From Paraphaeosphaeria minitans (Eukaryota > Ascomycota > Dothideomycetes > Pleosporales > Didymosphaeriaceae), in contig WJXW01000019.1 of NCBI GenBank assembly GCA_015832175.1, positions 310,001-374,000 of the forward strand: a stretch of 64,000 nt of DNA, read 5' to 3'. The notes beneath the pieces were generated by a model, which saw nothing but the letters and a program-made list of their open reading frames with translations, had not been told where the DNA came from and did no database searches. The position numbers and the translations under genes are program-made. Shown here one piece after another: positions 12,999-22,092 of this stretch (the first letter of the stretch is position 1; every line of letters begins with the position of its first letter).

Positions 12999-15079
12999 AT
13001 AGTGTTTATAGAAAGCTTTTATAGTTAGGGCTTTATTTATTTTAGGAGGTTGTCCTAACTACCTCTAGTATTACGGCTCTATCTACTAAGTGCGTTCCAG
13101 GTGTTATTAGATTATTTCAAAGGCGATTTACGCACTAATAATCAATATTGTTTTTCTTTATGCCTTTTATACTTAGTAGTAAACCTCAATTATGTATGGT
13201 TTTTATGGCTCTATACTACACGCAGCTTATCTACTAAAAGTTACTATTAAAGATTGTTAAGTAAGGGTTACTATATTAGATGGCGGTTTTATAATAATTT
13301 ATTTAGTTTATAGCTAAGATAATATTAAATTTTCTAGTACTAGTAATAAGGTATAGAATAGGGGCTGTATGGCTGCTATATTATACACCTAGCTCTACAG
13401 TCTCTATAATTTATCCAACCTTTATACTATTTATAAGTAATAGGCGTATATGCCTTAATATCTTTATTATCTCATAGCTATACTACTTAACCTAGTAATA
13501 ATTAATAAAGTGTATACTTACTCTAGTGCCTATAAGTGTTTATGGTGACTACTAGTCTTAGGACGTTAATAGACCCCTTTTAATAGTAATTAGTAAGTAA
13601 TGTTAAAATAAAGATTAGCATTAAGTAAGGACTTACGAACTCAGTATTCTTTAGGCCAGCTAATCTTTACCTTAGTACTAAACAATATAGCTGTAAGTAA
13701 ACGTATATTCAGCTTCTGTATACGTTTTTTTATAAGAGCCTCTAAAAATTCTCTTCCTCTTTTATCTGATTATCTTTTTTAATAGTAGTATTATAAGAAT
13801 AGCCGTTTAAGTTACATCTGTCCTTAGTAAGTTTAGTGTTAGTAGTATAGGCTGCTACTTAGAGTATAGGAATCTTATTAGACGGCGTTAGCGCATTATT
13901 CTTATAAGGCGCGTCTAATTATTACTAGCTTCTAGGCCACCTATACTTAAAGTATAAACGCTGTATAGCTATAAAATTATACCTACCTTCTATATATTTA
14001 TACATAGGGCGCTTAGCGCTAGTAGTATAGTAAGTGGTTATAGTTATACGTATAGTAGACTTCTTACTAGGGCCCTTTATAAAAGATACCTTTTTATAAC
14101 TTATAGCGTCTTTAGTAGTAGTACTACACGCGTTACGTAGGTTTATTTAGGTACTTTTAGTTCAATTATATTTAACAGCGTACTTTAGCTGTAAGTTAAA
14201 GTTATCACAAGGCTATATCTTACTATACGCGTACTTATTAATATTACACAATACTAGCTTTTAATAATTAGAAGCGGAGCTTATGATTATATTTACTATA
14301 GTTGTAAGCTTATTAAAATTGTGCCTTCTCTTTGTACACCAGCTCCCTAGCTTTTATAAATAATAGGCCGTTTCTACTACTAGAGAACTCTTCGTACGCA
14401 CGCTTAACCTTCTTATTTACTAAGTTACTTAAAAATTAAACAACTAAGCTTATAAGCTACATATAAACTTAATTAGTTTCCCTCTTAGTTAGAATTAGTT
14501 TCAAAGGACTAGAATTATATAAGAAAGAGGAAGTAAGTTTTAAAACTTTCTTACCGATATAAAATCATTTAATTAGTGTAATGGCTACACGTTTAGAACT
14601 AATTAGGCTAAAGTGCTCATAATAAAAATATATATAATAAGTAGGATAGCTAAATGGCTAAGGCCACTTATTCAAAATCACTTAGTGTACAAAGATAAAT
14701 CCGATAAATAGAAAGAAGACACTATGGAGGTTTCTAAGTTAAAAAGAATTAAAAAAATAAACTTAGATTATATTTAAGGATGTTGATAAAGAATAATAAG
14801 TATAAGAACTAAGAATATATAGTTTTATTACAAAGAGAGCTTAAAAACCCCTATTTTAAATTATGTAAAAACTAGAAAATCAAGTTCTCTAGAAATATAA
14901 AGTTTACTAGTTTTACTAGATAGATCAAAATTAATATAGTTTAAGTAAATAAAATACTAATAAACAAAGAAGAGGCTGAAATTACTAGCATAATTGAATA
15001 GATTAATGAAGTTTATACCCTAAGGATACTAGTAAAATATTAAATGCTAATTACAAAAAAGGCAAAACCTAAACCATTT

Positions 15080-15560
15080 ATTAAAAGATATAATCTATAA
15101 ACTAAGAACAGACACCGACCTTAGTATAAGTTCGCCTGGGTATTATATATTAAGAGTAGTTATACTATACACCTAACACTAACGAGGAAGTATAAGGCCT
15201 ATCTGACTAGGATTTTAGGGAAACCCTATATTAACTTGCTTAAATAAGAAGGTATATACTAATAGTATCCTAAAAGTAAGTTTAGAGAATATCTTGCTGT
15301 AGTACTAGGACACTTTCTACCTTTTAAATATGTTAAATGGTAGGTATAGTATAAATACTCAGAATATAAGTACATCAAATACGTAAATAAAAAGGTCTAG
15401 ACCAAATATTTGGTAAACGAAAGCCTATAAGAAATATAAGGCCCTTATAATGCAATATAATATAAATATTAAGGCTAACTAATCTAAGCCATAATTAATA
15501 GTAGAGCTATTTAGGACTTTACTTTTGAAAGGTTTATACAAGAAAACAGCGTCTACTATA
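15080..15560 (+). pseudogene. Degenerate reading frame of unknown origin
   Basis: Read through a few stops, the plus strand gives a protein-like stretch with aromatic-rich segments (for example WVLYIKSSYTIHLTLTRKYK near 15140 and GHFLPFKYVKWW near 15315). The low stop density compared with the surrounding DNA suggests a RIP-damaged coding region. I do not recognise the family. Confidence 0.3.
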
Positions 15561-15592
15561 TAAAGAAAAAAGCTAAGTAAGTCTTATATAAT

Positions 15593-15800
15593 TGTCAGAT
15601 AGAACGAGGGCGTTGAGGTCGGATCTGCACAATCGAGCAGGGACCACCACACTTGTCGCACTAGCCCAGGGGTCAAACCAACCAAACAGAGATGAGAGAA
15701 AAAAAAAAAATACAAAGAACATAGCATTCCATCAATTAAAATCAACACACAACCATTATCGATCATCATACCGTATCGCATACGAGCATTTTATCTGACA
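15593..15800 (+). mobile_element. LTR 1 of the copia tandem pair
   Basis: A 208-bp repeat starting TGTCAGATAG and ending TATCTGACA, so TG...CA termini sit within a longer inverted terminus. It recurs at 20592 and 25591. The 5 bases before it (15588-15592, ATAAT) recur after the third LTR at 25801-25805. Confidence 0.97.
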
Positions 15801-15832
15801 ATTAAGAGTCTCACTACCTCAACCGATACGAC

Positions 15833-17044
15833 ATGGCGCAGCAACCTTACCGCGATCCGACAGTAACGCTGAGAGATCATACGGACTACACAGGATGGAT
15901 AACGCAACTGCAAGCTAGATGCGTCGTTCACAACATCTGGGACAAAGTAAATCCAACGGCAACTAACCCGCTAATAACAAAACCGGTAGCTATTAGAGCC
16001 CCGGTAATTGCTAGATACGCACCAGCCGCGAACGTCGAAATCCCAATGAGACCGACCGAACTGTCGACAGCAGGACAAAAGGCATTCAAGGAAGACCTTG
16101 AATACTACAAGATCCTTGTTGAACAATACAAGAACGACAGGCACGAGTTCGAGAAGGAACAAGCAAGCCTCCAACACATCGTGGCTTTTATCCAGTCGAC
16201 CGTATCGCCACACCTATTGCGCACGTGCTGCCTTCCTGAGAAGTCACTCCGCCAATGGATTGCCGACCTGAAGTTAACGGTTGGAGTCGACGAACAAATC
16301 GAACAAGAACGAGCCCGCGATCGATACCTCGCCTCACTCAGACCGATGAGAAGCGCGTCGCAATGGGACACATGGCTAGCTGAGTATGACCAAGCAGCCA
16401 CTGAGGCGGAGACATATCGAGTCGCCGAACTATCACAATTGAACGTGATTACAAAAGACTTCCTGGCAGCCGTAAACAAAGTTGCTCCCATATGGTCTAC
16501 AAACTTTCAAGACAATGGTCGATTTGCAGCTGGCATGAGCCGGAAGGAGATGATGAAACGCTTCCGAGAGCACATGATGACATTTTATCCCCTTAGATCA
16601 GGGAAACACAAAGCAGCCTTTGTGTCTGATAATGCACCATATCTCGCTGAAGGTGGTGCAACCACCCAGAGCAATGACAGGGACGCCTCTCATGCTGAAA
16701 GCGCGCCATCCAACCGAAACCGGGGCAGACCCCGTAACCAACGTACAGCCGGCAAGAAAGATGCCAGGCTTAAGCGGCCTTCAGATCAAGAGCCAGCTAC
16801 GACAGGGGGAGCAAAGTGCCCTGCCTGTGGACAACGCCACAGCATTAGGGACTGCTACTATGTCAACCCAGACAAAGCTCCCGAATGGTGGAAACCAAAT
16901 GAGACGATAAGCGAGCTCATTGACTTCAAGCGTAAGAACGACGCAACATTCCAAGGGCTAATTCGCGGACAAAGCAGGACCCGATCACGAACGCCGATTC
17001 TCAAACAGTCACATACTCCAACACCTGAGATCCCTGACGAGTGA
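15833..17044 (+). CDS. Gag of copia element, copy 1
   Basis: A 403-residue protein whose ATG lies 33 bases after the LTR. It would form the virus-like particle that packages the element's RNA. The N-terminal two thirds is helical and charged, with no catalytic motif. A basic Ser/Arg/Asn-rich stretch precedes a zinc knuckle of form CX2CX3HX4C (Cys329, Cys332, His336, Cys341), the expected RNA-binding end of a copia Gag. It ends in TGA at 17042-17044. The pol frame continues in the same frame directly after this stop, so Gag is probably also made as the front of a Gag-Pol fusion by readthrough. Base composition is normal, with no RIP. Its copy at 20832 is identical in predicted protein. Confidence 0.95.
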   Translation: MAQQPYRDPTVTLRDHTDYTGWITQLQARCVVHNIWDKVNPTATNPLITKPVAIRAPVIARYAPAANVEIPMRPTELSTAGQKAFKEDLEYYKILVEQYKNDRHEFEKEQASLQHIVAFIQSTVSPHLLRTCCLPEKSLRQWIADLKLTVGVDEQIEQERARDRYLASLRPMRSASQWDTWLAEYDQAATEAETYRVAELSQLNVITKDFLAAVNKVAPIWSTNFQDNGRFAAGMSRKEMMKRFREHMMTFYPLRSGKHKAAFVSDNAPYLAEGGATTQSNDRDASHAESAPSNRNRGRPRNQRTAGKKDARLKRPSDQEPATTGGAKCPACGQRHSIRDCYYVNPDKAPEWWKPNETISELIDFKRKNDATFQGLIRGQSRTRSRTPILKQSHTPTPEIPDE

Positions 17045-17093
17045 CTAGAGGGACGGAGAATATCAAAAGTCAACGCCGCGTTCACATCGGCGT
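17042..17093 (+). promoter_or_regulatory. Putative stop-codon readthrough site between gag and pol, copy 1
   Basis: The gag stop is TGA followed by CTA. UGA-CUA is a well-known leaky stop context. Pol lies in the same frame with no ATG near its start. A perfect 6-bp hairpin (ACGCCG at 17073-17078 pairing with CGGCGT at 17088-17093, 9-base loop) starts 28 bases after the stop and could act as a stimulator. The candida copia element Tca2 is known to separate gag and pol by an in-frame UGA. Readthrough here is inferred, not shown. Confidence 0.7.
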
Positions 17094-20000
17094 CTGTCAG
17101 GACAGAAATCGACGACTACCCATTGAAGTGGTCGTTCATCCTTGACTCAGGATCAACCTGCCACATTACGAACAACCCCGACCGCATCTACAACTTCCGT
17201 CCTCCTATGCCCGGAGACTACATATGGGCTGGGAATACGAAGATATGGATAAAAGGATACGGCTCCATTGACCTGACCCTTAAGAATCAGTCTGGGATAA
17301 CCAAACTAGTCCTGCACGACGTGGCTATCTGCCCTGACCTATTGTGCAATCTGGTCTCTTTTCGACTACTAAGGCAGAGAGGAATCTGGTGGGATACGCA
17401 GGTGGACCCAACTACTCTGAGAGGCCCAGACGACGCAATCATCGGGAATCTCACCGAGATCCACGGCCAGTGGGTACTCGAGTATGAATCACTCTCGCAT
17501 GCCTCACATCATGCACGCAAGATTACCTCGCGAACGAAAAGAGCACCACAGAAAGCTTCCGCCATGCTTTGGCACAAGAGACTAGGACACCCTGGACCAG
17601 CAGCAATCGAGCACCTGGTGCAGCAAGCTGAGGGGGTGCGCGTGAAAGGGATCACGACAGTTGAGTGTGACTCCTGTGGCAGAGCGAAATCAAAACGACA
17701 AATCAGGCGCGCGCCACGGATTAACACCGAAGGACCTGGAGAAAGGCTAAGCATCGATTTCCATACATACGAAACACAGAGCGTCACCAAAGAAAAGAGC
17801 CAAATGTTGATTACCGACAAATTCTCAGGACTACAATGGGACTTTTACTTCACCGACAACAGAACGGCGAAATCGATCATCAGGATACTTTCGACCTTCC
17901 TCCTATTCCTCAAGAACCACTACAACATAACCGTCAAGACTATCGAGGCAGACAATGAGATTGCCACAGTCAAACCAGAAGTAGAACGTTGGTTGGCGAC
18001 CCAAGGAATCATCATCGAGCCTTCGGCCCCAGACACCCAAGCTCAGAACGGAGGTGCCGAACGCTCAGGGGGTGTGAATAAAGAGAAATCGCGCGCAATG
18101 CGACTCGACGCCAACCTATCCTGGGAACTGTGGCCTGAAGTTACGAGGGCTGCAGTATACCTCTACAATCGAACACCGAATTACGCGAACAACTGGAAGA
18201 CGCCGTACGAGATATTCTTCACACGAGTCGCGTTCAGTAATGGGATCGTAACTTCACTACGGAAACCCAATCTCGCCCACCTGAAGGCGTACGGCTGCAA
18301 AGCCTTTGCGATGACAGACGACACTCACCGAGGCAAATCACGTTTGCAACGCCTCGATCCAAAAGCTTGGGTTGGTTATCTTGTTGGATACCGATCCTCA
18401 AACATCTATCGCATTTGGATACCATCACTCGCCAAGGTGATAAGCACCCGAGACGTTGTCTTTGACGAGCAGTCTATATTCAATGGGAAGACTGAAGATC
18501 TAATGGACAACCTCATGCACAACACGCTGGAAGAAATAGCCACGCATGTGAGAACCATTGAACTACCAACTCCTACTCAGCAACCAGAGACGGAGTCCTT
18601 CCATGAGGATGATGCCGCTGCGGACTCATCAGACCATCAAGACGAAGTAGACCCACCAGGCTACTATCAAGGGAGAAAAATCAGGGACAATTACCTAACT
18701 CCTCCATCTACACCGCCACCCGCAGCATTACTTGCTCGGTTAATGGCTGGAAACCAATCTGAAGTGACACAACATAGTTCATCTAAGACTGTCCCCTGGG
18801 CAGCAGCTTTCATGGCGGGAACCCAAGCCGGTCACGTTGGGAACTACAGAGGGGATGTTGTGGACAAGGCGAAGATGATGAGATTGCTCGCCAAAGGCTT
18901 GAAGCCCCATCGAAGTCAACTCCCACCTCTGCCAACGTGCCGGACCAAGCTTGAGGACCACCCGATGGGTGAACTGTTCAGAGAAGCAGAACAGGCCCAT
19001 CTTGCAAGCCATCAACAAATGAAATCATGGTCAGAGGTACCGATGAAGAAGATCAAACTGACAGGACAACAGATCCTTGACTGTATGTGGGTATACACCT
19101 ACAAACTTGATAAGCACCATCGCTTGCTGAAGTGCAAGGCGCGATTAGTCGTCCGAGGCGACCAACAACGGAACATTACCTCGCAGGACACTTACGCAGC
19201 CACACTCGCCAGCCGGTCATTCCGAATGCTGATGGCAATTGCAGCCCACCACGACTTGGAGCTCAAACAATACGACGTCACGAACGCCTTTGTCCATGCA
19301 ACGATGGATCGAGAAGTATACATGAGAATGCCCCACGGCTATCGAAAACCTGGAACGATCCTCCAAGTCAACAAGGCTCTGTACGGTCTACGGATCTCAC
19401 CCCTCCTTTGGCAGAAAGAATTCACTACAACACTCAAAGCTCTTGGCTTCCAGACTGTGCCTCACGAGCCATGCTGCCTTCTCAAAGACGGAATCATCGT
19501 CTTCTTCTACGTAGACGATATCGTATTAGCTTATCACAAACAGAAAGAGCAAGAAGCCCAGCAAACAATCAAGCGTCTACAGGAGAAGTACACCTTTACT
19601 GGAGGAAACGACCTTCAGTGGTTCCTTGGCGTAGAGGTCATCAGGGACCGAAGTCACCGGAAGATCCAACTCTCTCAAGCCGCATACGTAGAGAAGATTA
19701 GCCGACTGGCTGATAGGAAAGACATCCGCCATGATACCCCCATGGCCGCTACCGAGTTAAAGCCTCGAACAGGCTTGGCAACACCCTCAGAAATCAACAA
19801 ATACCAACGCAAAATCGGGTCACTTCTGTTCGCGGCAGTAACGACCCGACCGGACATCGCCTTTGCAACCTCAAGGCTGGCTCGGTTCCTGTCAAATCCG
19901 GGCTCCGCACATCACAATGCCGCCGATCGAGTACTATTATACTTGTCCAGCACCAGATGGAGAGCACTGCAGCTCGGAGGAGGCAACTGCCTTCAAGTAG

Positions 20001-20542
20001 CCAGCGATGCCTCATTTGCTGACAACACACTGGACAGAAAGAGCTCGCAAGGATACGCTATCAAGCTATTCGACGGACTCATTGCCTGGAGAGCAAACAA
20101 ACAAGACACTGTCACAACTTCGACAACCGAAGCAGAGCTTCTCGCCCTATCACAGGTGGCCAAGGAAGCAATCTTCATATCACGACTATTGGACGAACTG
20201 CGGATTGAACTACTCTCATCGTCAATTACCATCCAATGCGACAACAAGCAAACTATTCGACTGGTAACTGAGGAAATCTCCAAGCTCCAGACAAAACTAC
20301 GACACGTCGACATTTACAATCACTGGCTCAGACAAGAAGTCTCTACTGGGAAGATCAAGGTGGAGTACGTGCACTCGGCAGATATGATCGCCGATGGCTT
20401 CACCAAGGTCCTCCCAGTCAACAAGTGGGAAGGATTCCTAACTCAACTTGGGCTGGTAGAAGTAGAGAGACCTGACGCAACGAACGAAGCGCCTCTTGAG
20501 GAGATCCAGCAACAACTTGAAGACCTCACCCTCGCACAATGA
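17045..20542 (+). CDS. Pol polyprotein of copia element, copy 1
   Basis: An open frame of about 1165 codons in the gag frame, beginning right after the gag TGA. Domains run in Ty1/copia order. Protease has DSGSTCHIT (active Asp near 17144). The pre-integrase HHCC zinc domain has WHKRLGHP near 17566 and CDSCG near 17665. The integrase catalytic triad is D in LSIDFH near 17750, D in EADNE near 17945, and E in NGGAERSGG near 18060. Copia-type reverse transcriptase carries YVDD at 19508-19519. RNase H has ASDASFAD near 20000 and TSTTEAELLAL. All catalytic residues are present. The first ATG is well inside the protease, so expression needs the readthrough. Integrase before reverse transcriptase defines copia (Pseudoviridae-type) elements. 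Confidence 0.95.
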   Translation, partial: LEGRRISKVNAAFTSASVRTEIDDYPLKWSFILDSGSTCHITNNPDRIYNFRPPMPGDYIWAGNTKIWIKGYGSIDLTLKNQSGITKLVLHDVAICPDLLCNLVSFRLLRQRGIWWDTQVDPTTLRGPDDAIIGNLTEIHGQWVLEYESLSHASHHARKITSRTKRAPQKASAMLWHKRLGHPGPAAIEHLVQQAEGVRVKGITTVECDSCGRAKSKRQIRRAPRINTEGPGERLSIDFHTYETQSVTKEKSQMLITDKFSGLQWDFYFTDNRTAKSIIRILSTFLLFLKNHYNITVKTIEADNEIATVKPEVERWLATQGIIIEPSAPDTQAQNGGAERSGGVNKEKSRAMRLDANLSWELWPEVTRAAVYLYNRTPNYANNWKTPYEIFFTRVAFSNGIVTSLRKPNLAHLKAYGCKAFAMTDDTHRGKSRLQRLDPKAWVGYLVGYRSSNIYRIWIPSLAKVISTRDVVFDEQSIFNGKTEDLMDNLMHNTLEEIATHVRTIELPTPTQQPETESFHEDDAAADSSDHQDEVDPPGYYQGRKIRDNYLTPPSTPPPAALLARLMAGNQSEVTQHSSSKTVPWAAAFMAGTQAGHVGNYRGDVVDKAKMMRLLAKGLKPHRSQLPPLPTCRTKLEDHPMGELFREAEQAHLASHQQMKSWSEVPMKKIKLTGQQILDCMWVYTYKLDKHHRLLKCKARLVVRGDQQRNITSQDTYAATLASRSFRMLMAIAAHHDLELKQYDVTNAFVHATMDREVYMRMPHGYRKPGTILQVNKALYGLRISPLLWQKEFTTTLKALGFQTVPHEPCCLLKDGIIVFFYVDDIVLAYHKQKEQEAQQTIKRLQEKYTFTGGNDLQWFLGVEVIRDRSHRKIQLSQAAYVEKISRLADRKDIRHDTPMAATELKPRTGLATPSEINKYQRKIGSLLFAAVTTRPDIAFATSRLARFLSNPGSAHHNAADRVLLYLSSTRWRALQLGGGNCLQVASDASFADNTLDRKSSQGYAIKLFDGLIAWRANKQDTVTTSTTEAELLALSQVAKEAIFISRLLDELRIELLSSSITIQCDNKQTIRLVTEEISKLQTKLRHVDIYNHWLRQEVSTGKIKVEYVHSADMIADGFTKVLPVNKWEGFLTQLGLVEVERPDATNEAPLEEIQQQLEDLTLAQ

Positions 20543-20579
20543 GGAACTACATTATTATCCAGCTTGCAAGGATTTCCAA

Positions 20580-20591
20580 GCTGAGGGGGTG
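20580..20591 (+). other. Polypurine tract before the middle LTR
   Basis: GCTGAGGGGGTG directly precedes the TGTCA start of the LTR, the position and composition expected for the plus-strand primer. The same tract precedes the third LTR (25579-25590). A primer-binding site after the first LTR (ATTAAGAGTCTC...) does not start with the usual TGG and was not assigned to a tRNA. Confidence 0.75.
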
Positions 20592-20799
20592 TGTCAGATA
20601 GAACGAGGGCGTTGAGGTCGGATCTGCACAATCGAGCAGGGACCACCACACTTGTCGCACTAGCCCAGGGGTCAAACCAACCAAACAGAGATGAGAGAAA
20701 AAAAAAAAATACAAAGAACATAGCATTCCATCAATTAAAATCAACACACAACCATTATCGATCATCATACCGTATCGCATACGAGCATTTTATCTGACA
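20592..20799 (+). mobile_element. LTR 2, shared by both copia copies
   Basis: 208 bp, reading the same as LTR 1. It serves as 3' LTR of copy 1 and 5' LTR of copy 2: there is no second LTR and no target duplication at this junction. The internal repeat period is 4999 bp. Confidence 0.97.
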
Positions 20800-20831
20800 A
20801 TTAAGAGTCTCACTACCTCAACCGATACGAC

Positions 20832-22043
20832 ATGGCGCAGCAACCTTACCGCGATCCGACAGTAACGCTGAGAGATCATACGGACTACACAGGATGGATA
20901 ACGCAACTGCAAGCTAGATGCGTCGTTCACAACATCTGGGACAAAGTAAATCCAACGGCAACTAACCCGCTAATAACAAAACCGGTAGCTATTAGAGCCC
21001 CGGTAATTGCTAGATACGCACCAGCCGCGAACGTCGAAATCCCAATGAGACCGACCGAACTGTCGACAGCAGGACAAAAGGCATTCAAGGAAGACCTTGA
21101 ATACTACAAGATCCTTGTTGAACAATACAAGAACGACAGGCACGAGTTCGAGAAGGAACAAGCAAGCCTCCAACACATCGTGGCTTTTATCCAGTCGACC
21201 GTATCGCCACACCTATTGCGCACGTGCTGCCTTCCTGAGAAGTCACTCCGCCAATGGATTGCCGACCTGAAGTTAACGGTTGGAGTCGACGAACAAATCG
21301 AACAAGAACGAGCCCGCGATCGATACCTCGCCTCACTCAGACCGATGAGAAGCGCGTCGCAATGGGACACATGGCTAGCTGAGTATGACCAAGCAGCCAC
21401 TGAGGCGGAGACATATCGAGTCGCCGAACTATCACAATTGAACGTGATTACAAAAGACTTCCTGGCAGCCGTAAACAAAGTTGCTCCCATATGGTCTACA
21501 AACTTTCAAGACAATGGTCGATTTGCAGCTGGCATGAGCCGGAAGGAGATGATGAAACGCTTCCGAGAGCACATGATGACATTTTATCCCCTTAGATCAG
21601 GGAAACACAAAGCAGCCTTTGTGTCTGATAATGCACCATATCTCGCTGAAGGTGGTGCAACCACCCAGAGCAATGACAGGGACGCCTCTCATGCTGAAAG
21701 CGCGCCATCCAACCGAAACCGGGGCAGACCCCGTAACCAACGTACAGCCGGCAAGAAAGATGCCAGGCTTAAGCGGCCTTCAGATCAAGAGCCAGCTACG
21801 ACAGGGGGAGCAAAGTGCCCTGCCTGTGGACAACGCCACAGCATTAGGGACTGCTACTATGTCAACCCAGACAAAGCTCCCGAATGGTGGAAACCAAATG
21901 AGACGATAAGCGAGCTCATTGACTTCAAGCGTAAGAACGACGCAACATTCCAAGGGCTAATTCGCGGACAAAGCAGGACCCGATCACGAACGCCGATTCT
22001 CAAACAGTCACATACTCCAACACCTGAGATCCCTGACGAGTGA
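20832..22043 (+). CDS. Gag of copia element, copy 2
   Basis: The same 403-residue Gag as copy 1, residue for residue, with the same spacing to its LTR (33 bases), the same CX2CX3HX4C zinc knuckle, and the same TGA-CTA end. The complete identity shows that the two copies separated very recently or are kept identical by gene conversion. It is expected to form the particle and bind RNA. Confidence 0.95.
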   Translation: MAQQPYRDPTVTLRDHTDYTGWITQLQARCVVHNIWDKVNPTATNPLITKPVAIRAPVIARYAPAANVEIPMRPTELSTAGQKAFKEDLEYYKILVEQYKNDRHEFEKEQASLQHIVAFIQSTVSPHLLRTCCLPEKSLRQWIADLKLTVGVDEQIEQERARDRYLASLRPMRSASQWDTWLAEYDQAATEAETYRVAELSQLNVITKDFLAAVNKVAPIWSTNFQDNGRFAAGMSRKEMMKRFREHMMTFYPLRSGKHKAAFVSDNAPYLAEGGATTQSNDRDASHAESAPSNRNRGRPRNQRTAGKKDARLKRPSDQEPATTGGAKCPACGQRHSIRDCYYVNPDKAPEWWKPNETISELIDFKRKNDATFQGLIRGQSRTRSRTPILKQSHTPTPEIPDE

Positions 22044-22092
22044 CTAGAGGGACGGAGAATATCAAAAGTCAACGCCGCGTTCACATCGGCGT
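22041..22092 (+). promoter_or_regulatory. Putative stop-codon readthrough site between gag and pol, copy 2
   Basis: Identical to the site in copy 1: TGA at 22041-22043 followed by CTA, pol in the same frame, and a hairpin formed by 22072-22077 with 22087-22092. That both copies keep the stop exactly argues against a random nonsense mutation, but identity from recent duplication weakens that argument. Confidence 0.7.

Larger units (their letters stand above)
965..15592. other. AT-rich, RIP-mutated repeat block
   Basis: About 14.6 kb of AT-rich sequence is dominated by TA dinucleotides, with TAG/TAA/CTA everywhere and almost no open frames. GCG, CGC and TACG remain common, so CpG has survived while CpA (and TpG on the other strand) has been lost. 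That is the pattern of repeat-induced point mutation, not of CpG-methylation decay. Homology to retroelement proteins can still be followed by reading through stops. Recognisable pieces are listed as separate features. The rest (roughly 3740-4890, 8740-9495, 9684-11868, 12056-12812 and 12999-15592) shows no feature I can name. Confidence 0.85.

Noticed and set aside
16105..16491. 128-codon antisense frame inside gag (repeated at 21104)
   Set aside because: Antisense shadow of gag with no domain or promoter evidence.
19132..19701. 189-codon frame inside copia pol (repeated at 24131-24700)
   Set aside because: It overlaps reverse transcriptase in another frame, has no motif of its own, and is a shadow of the conserved coding region.
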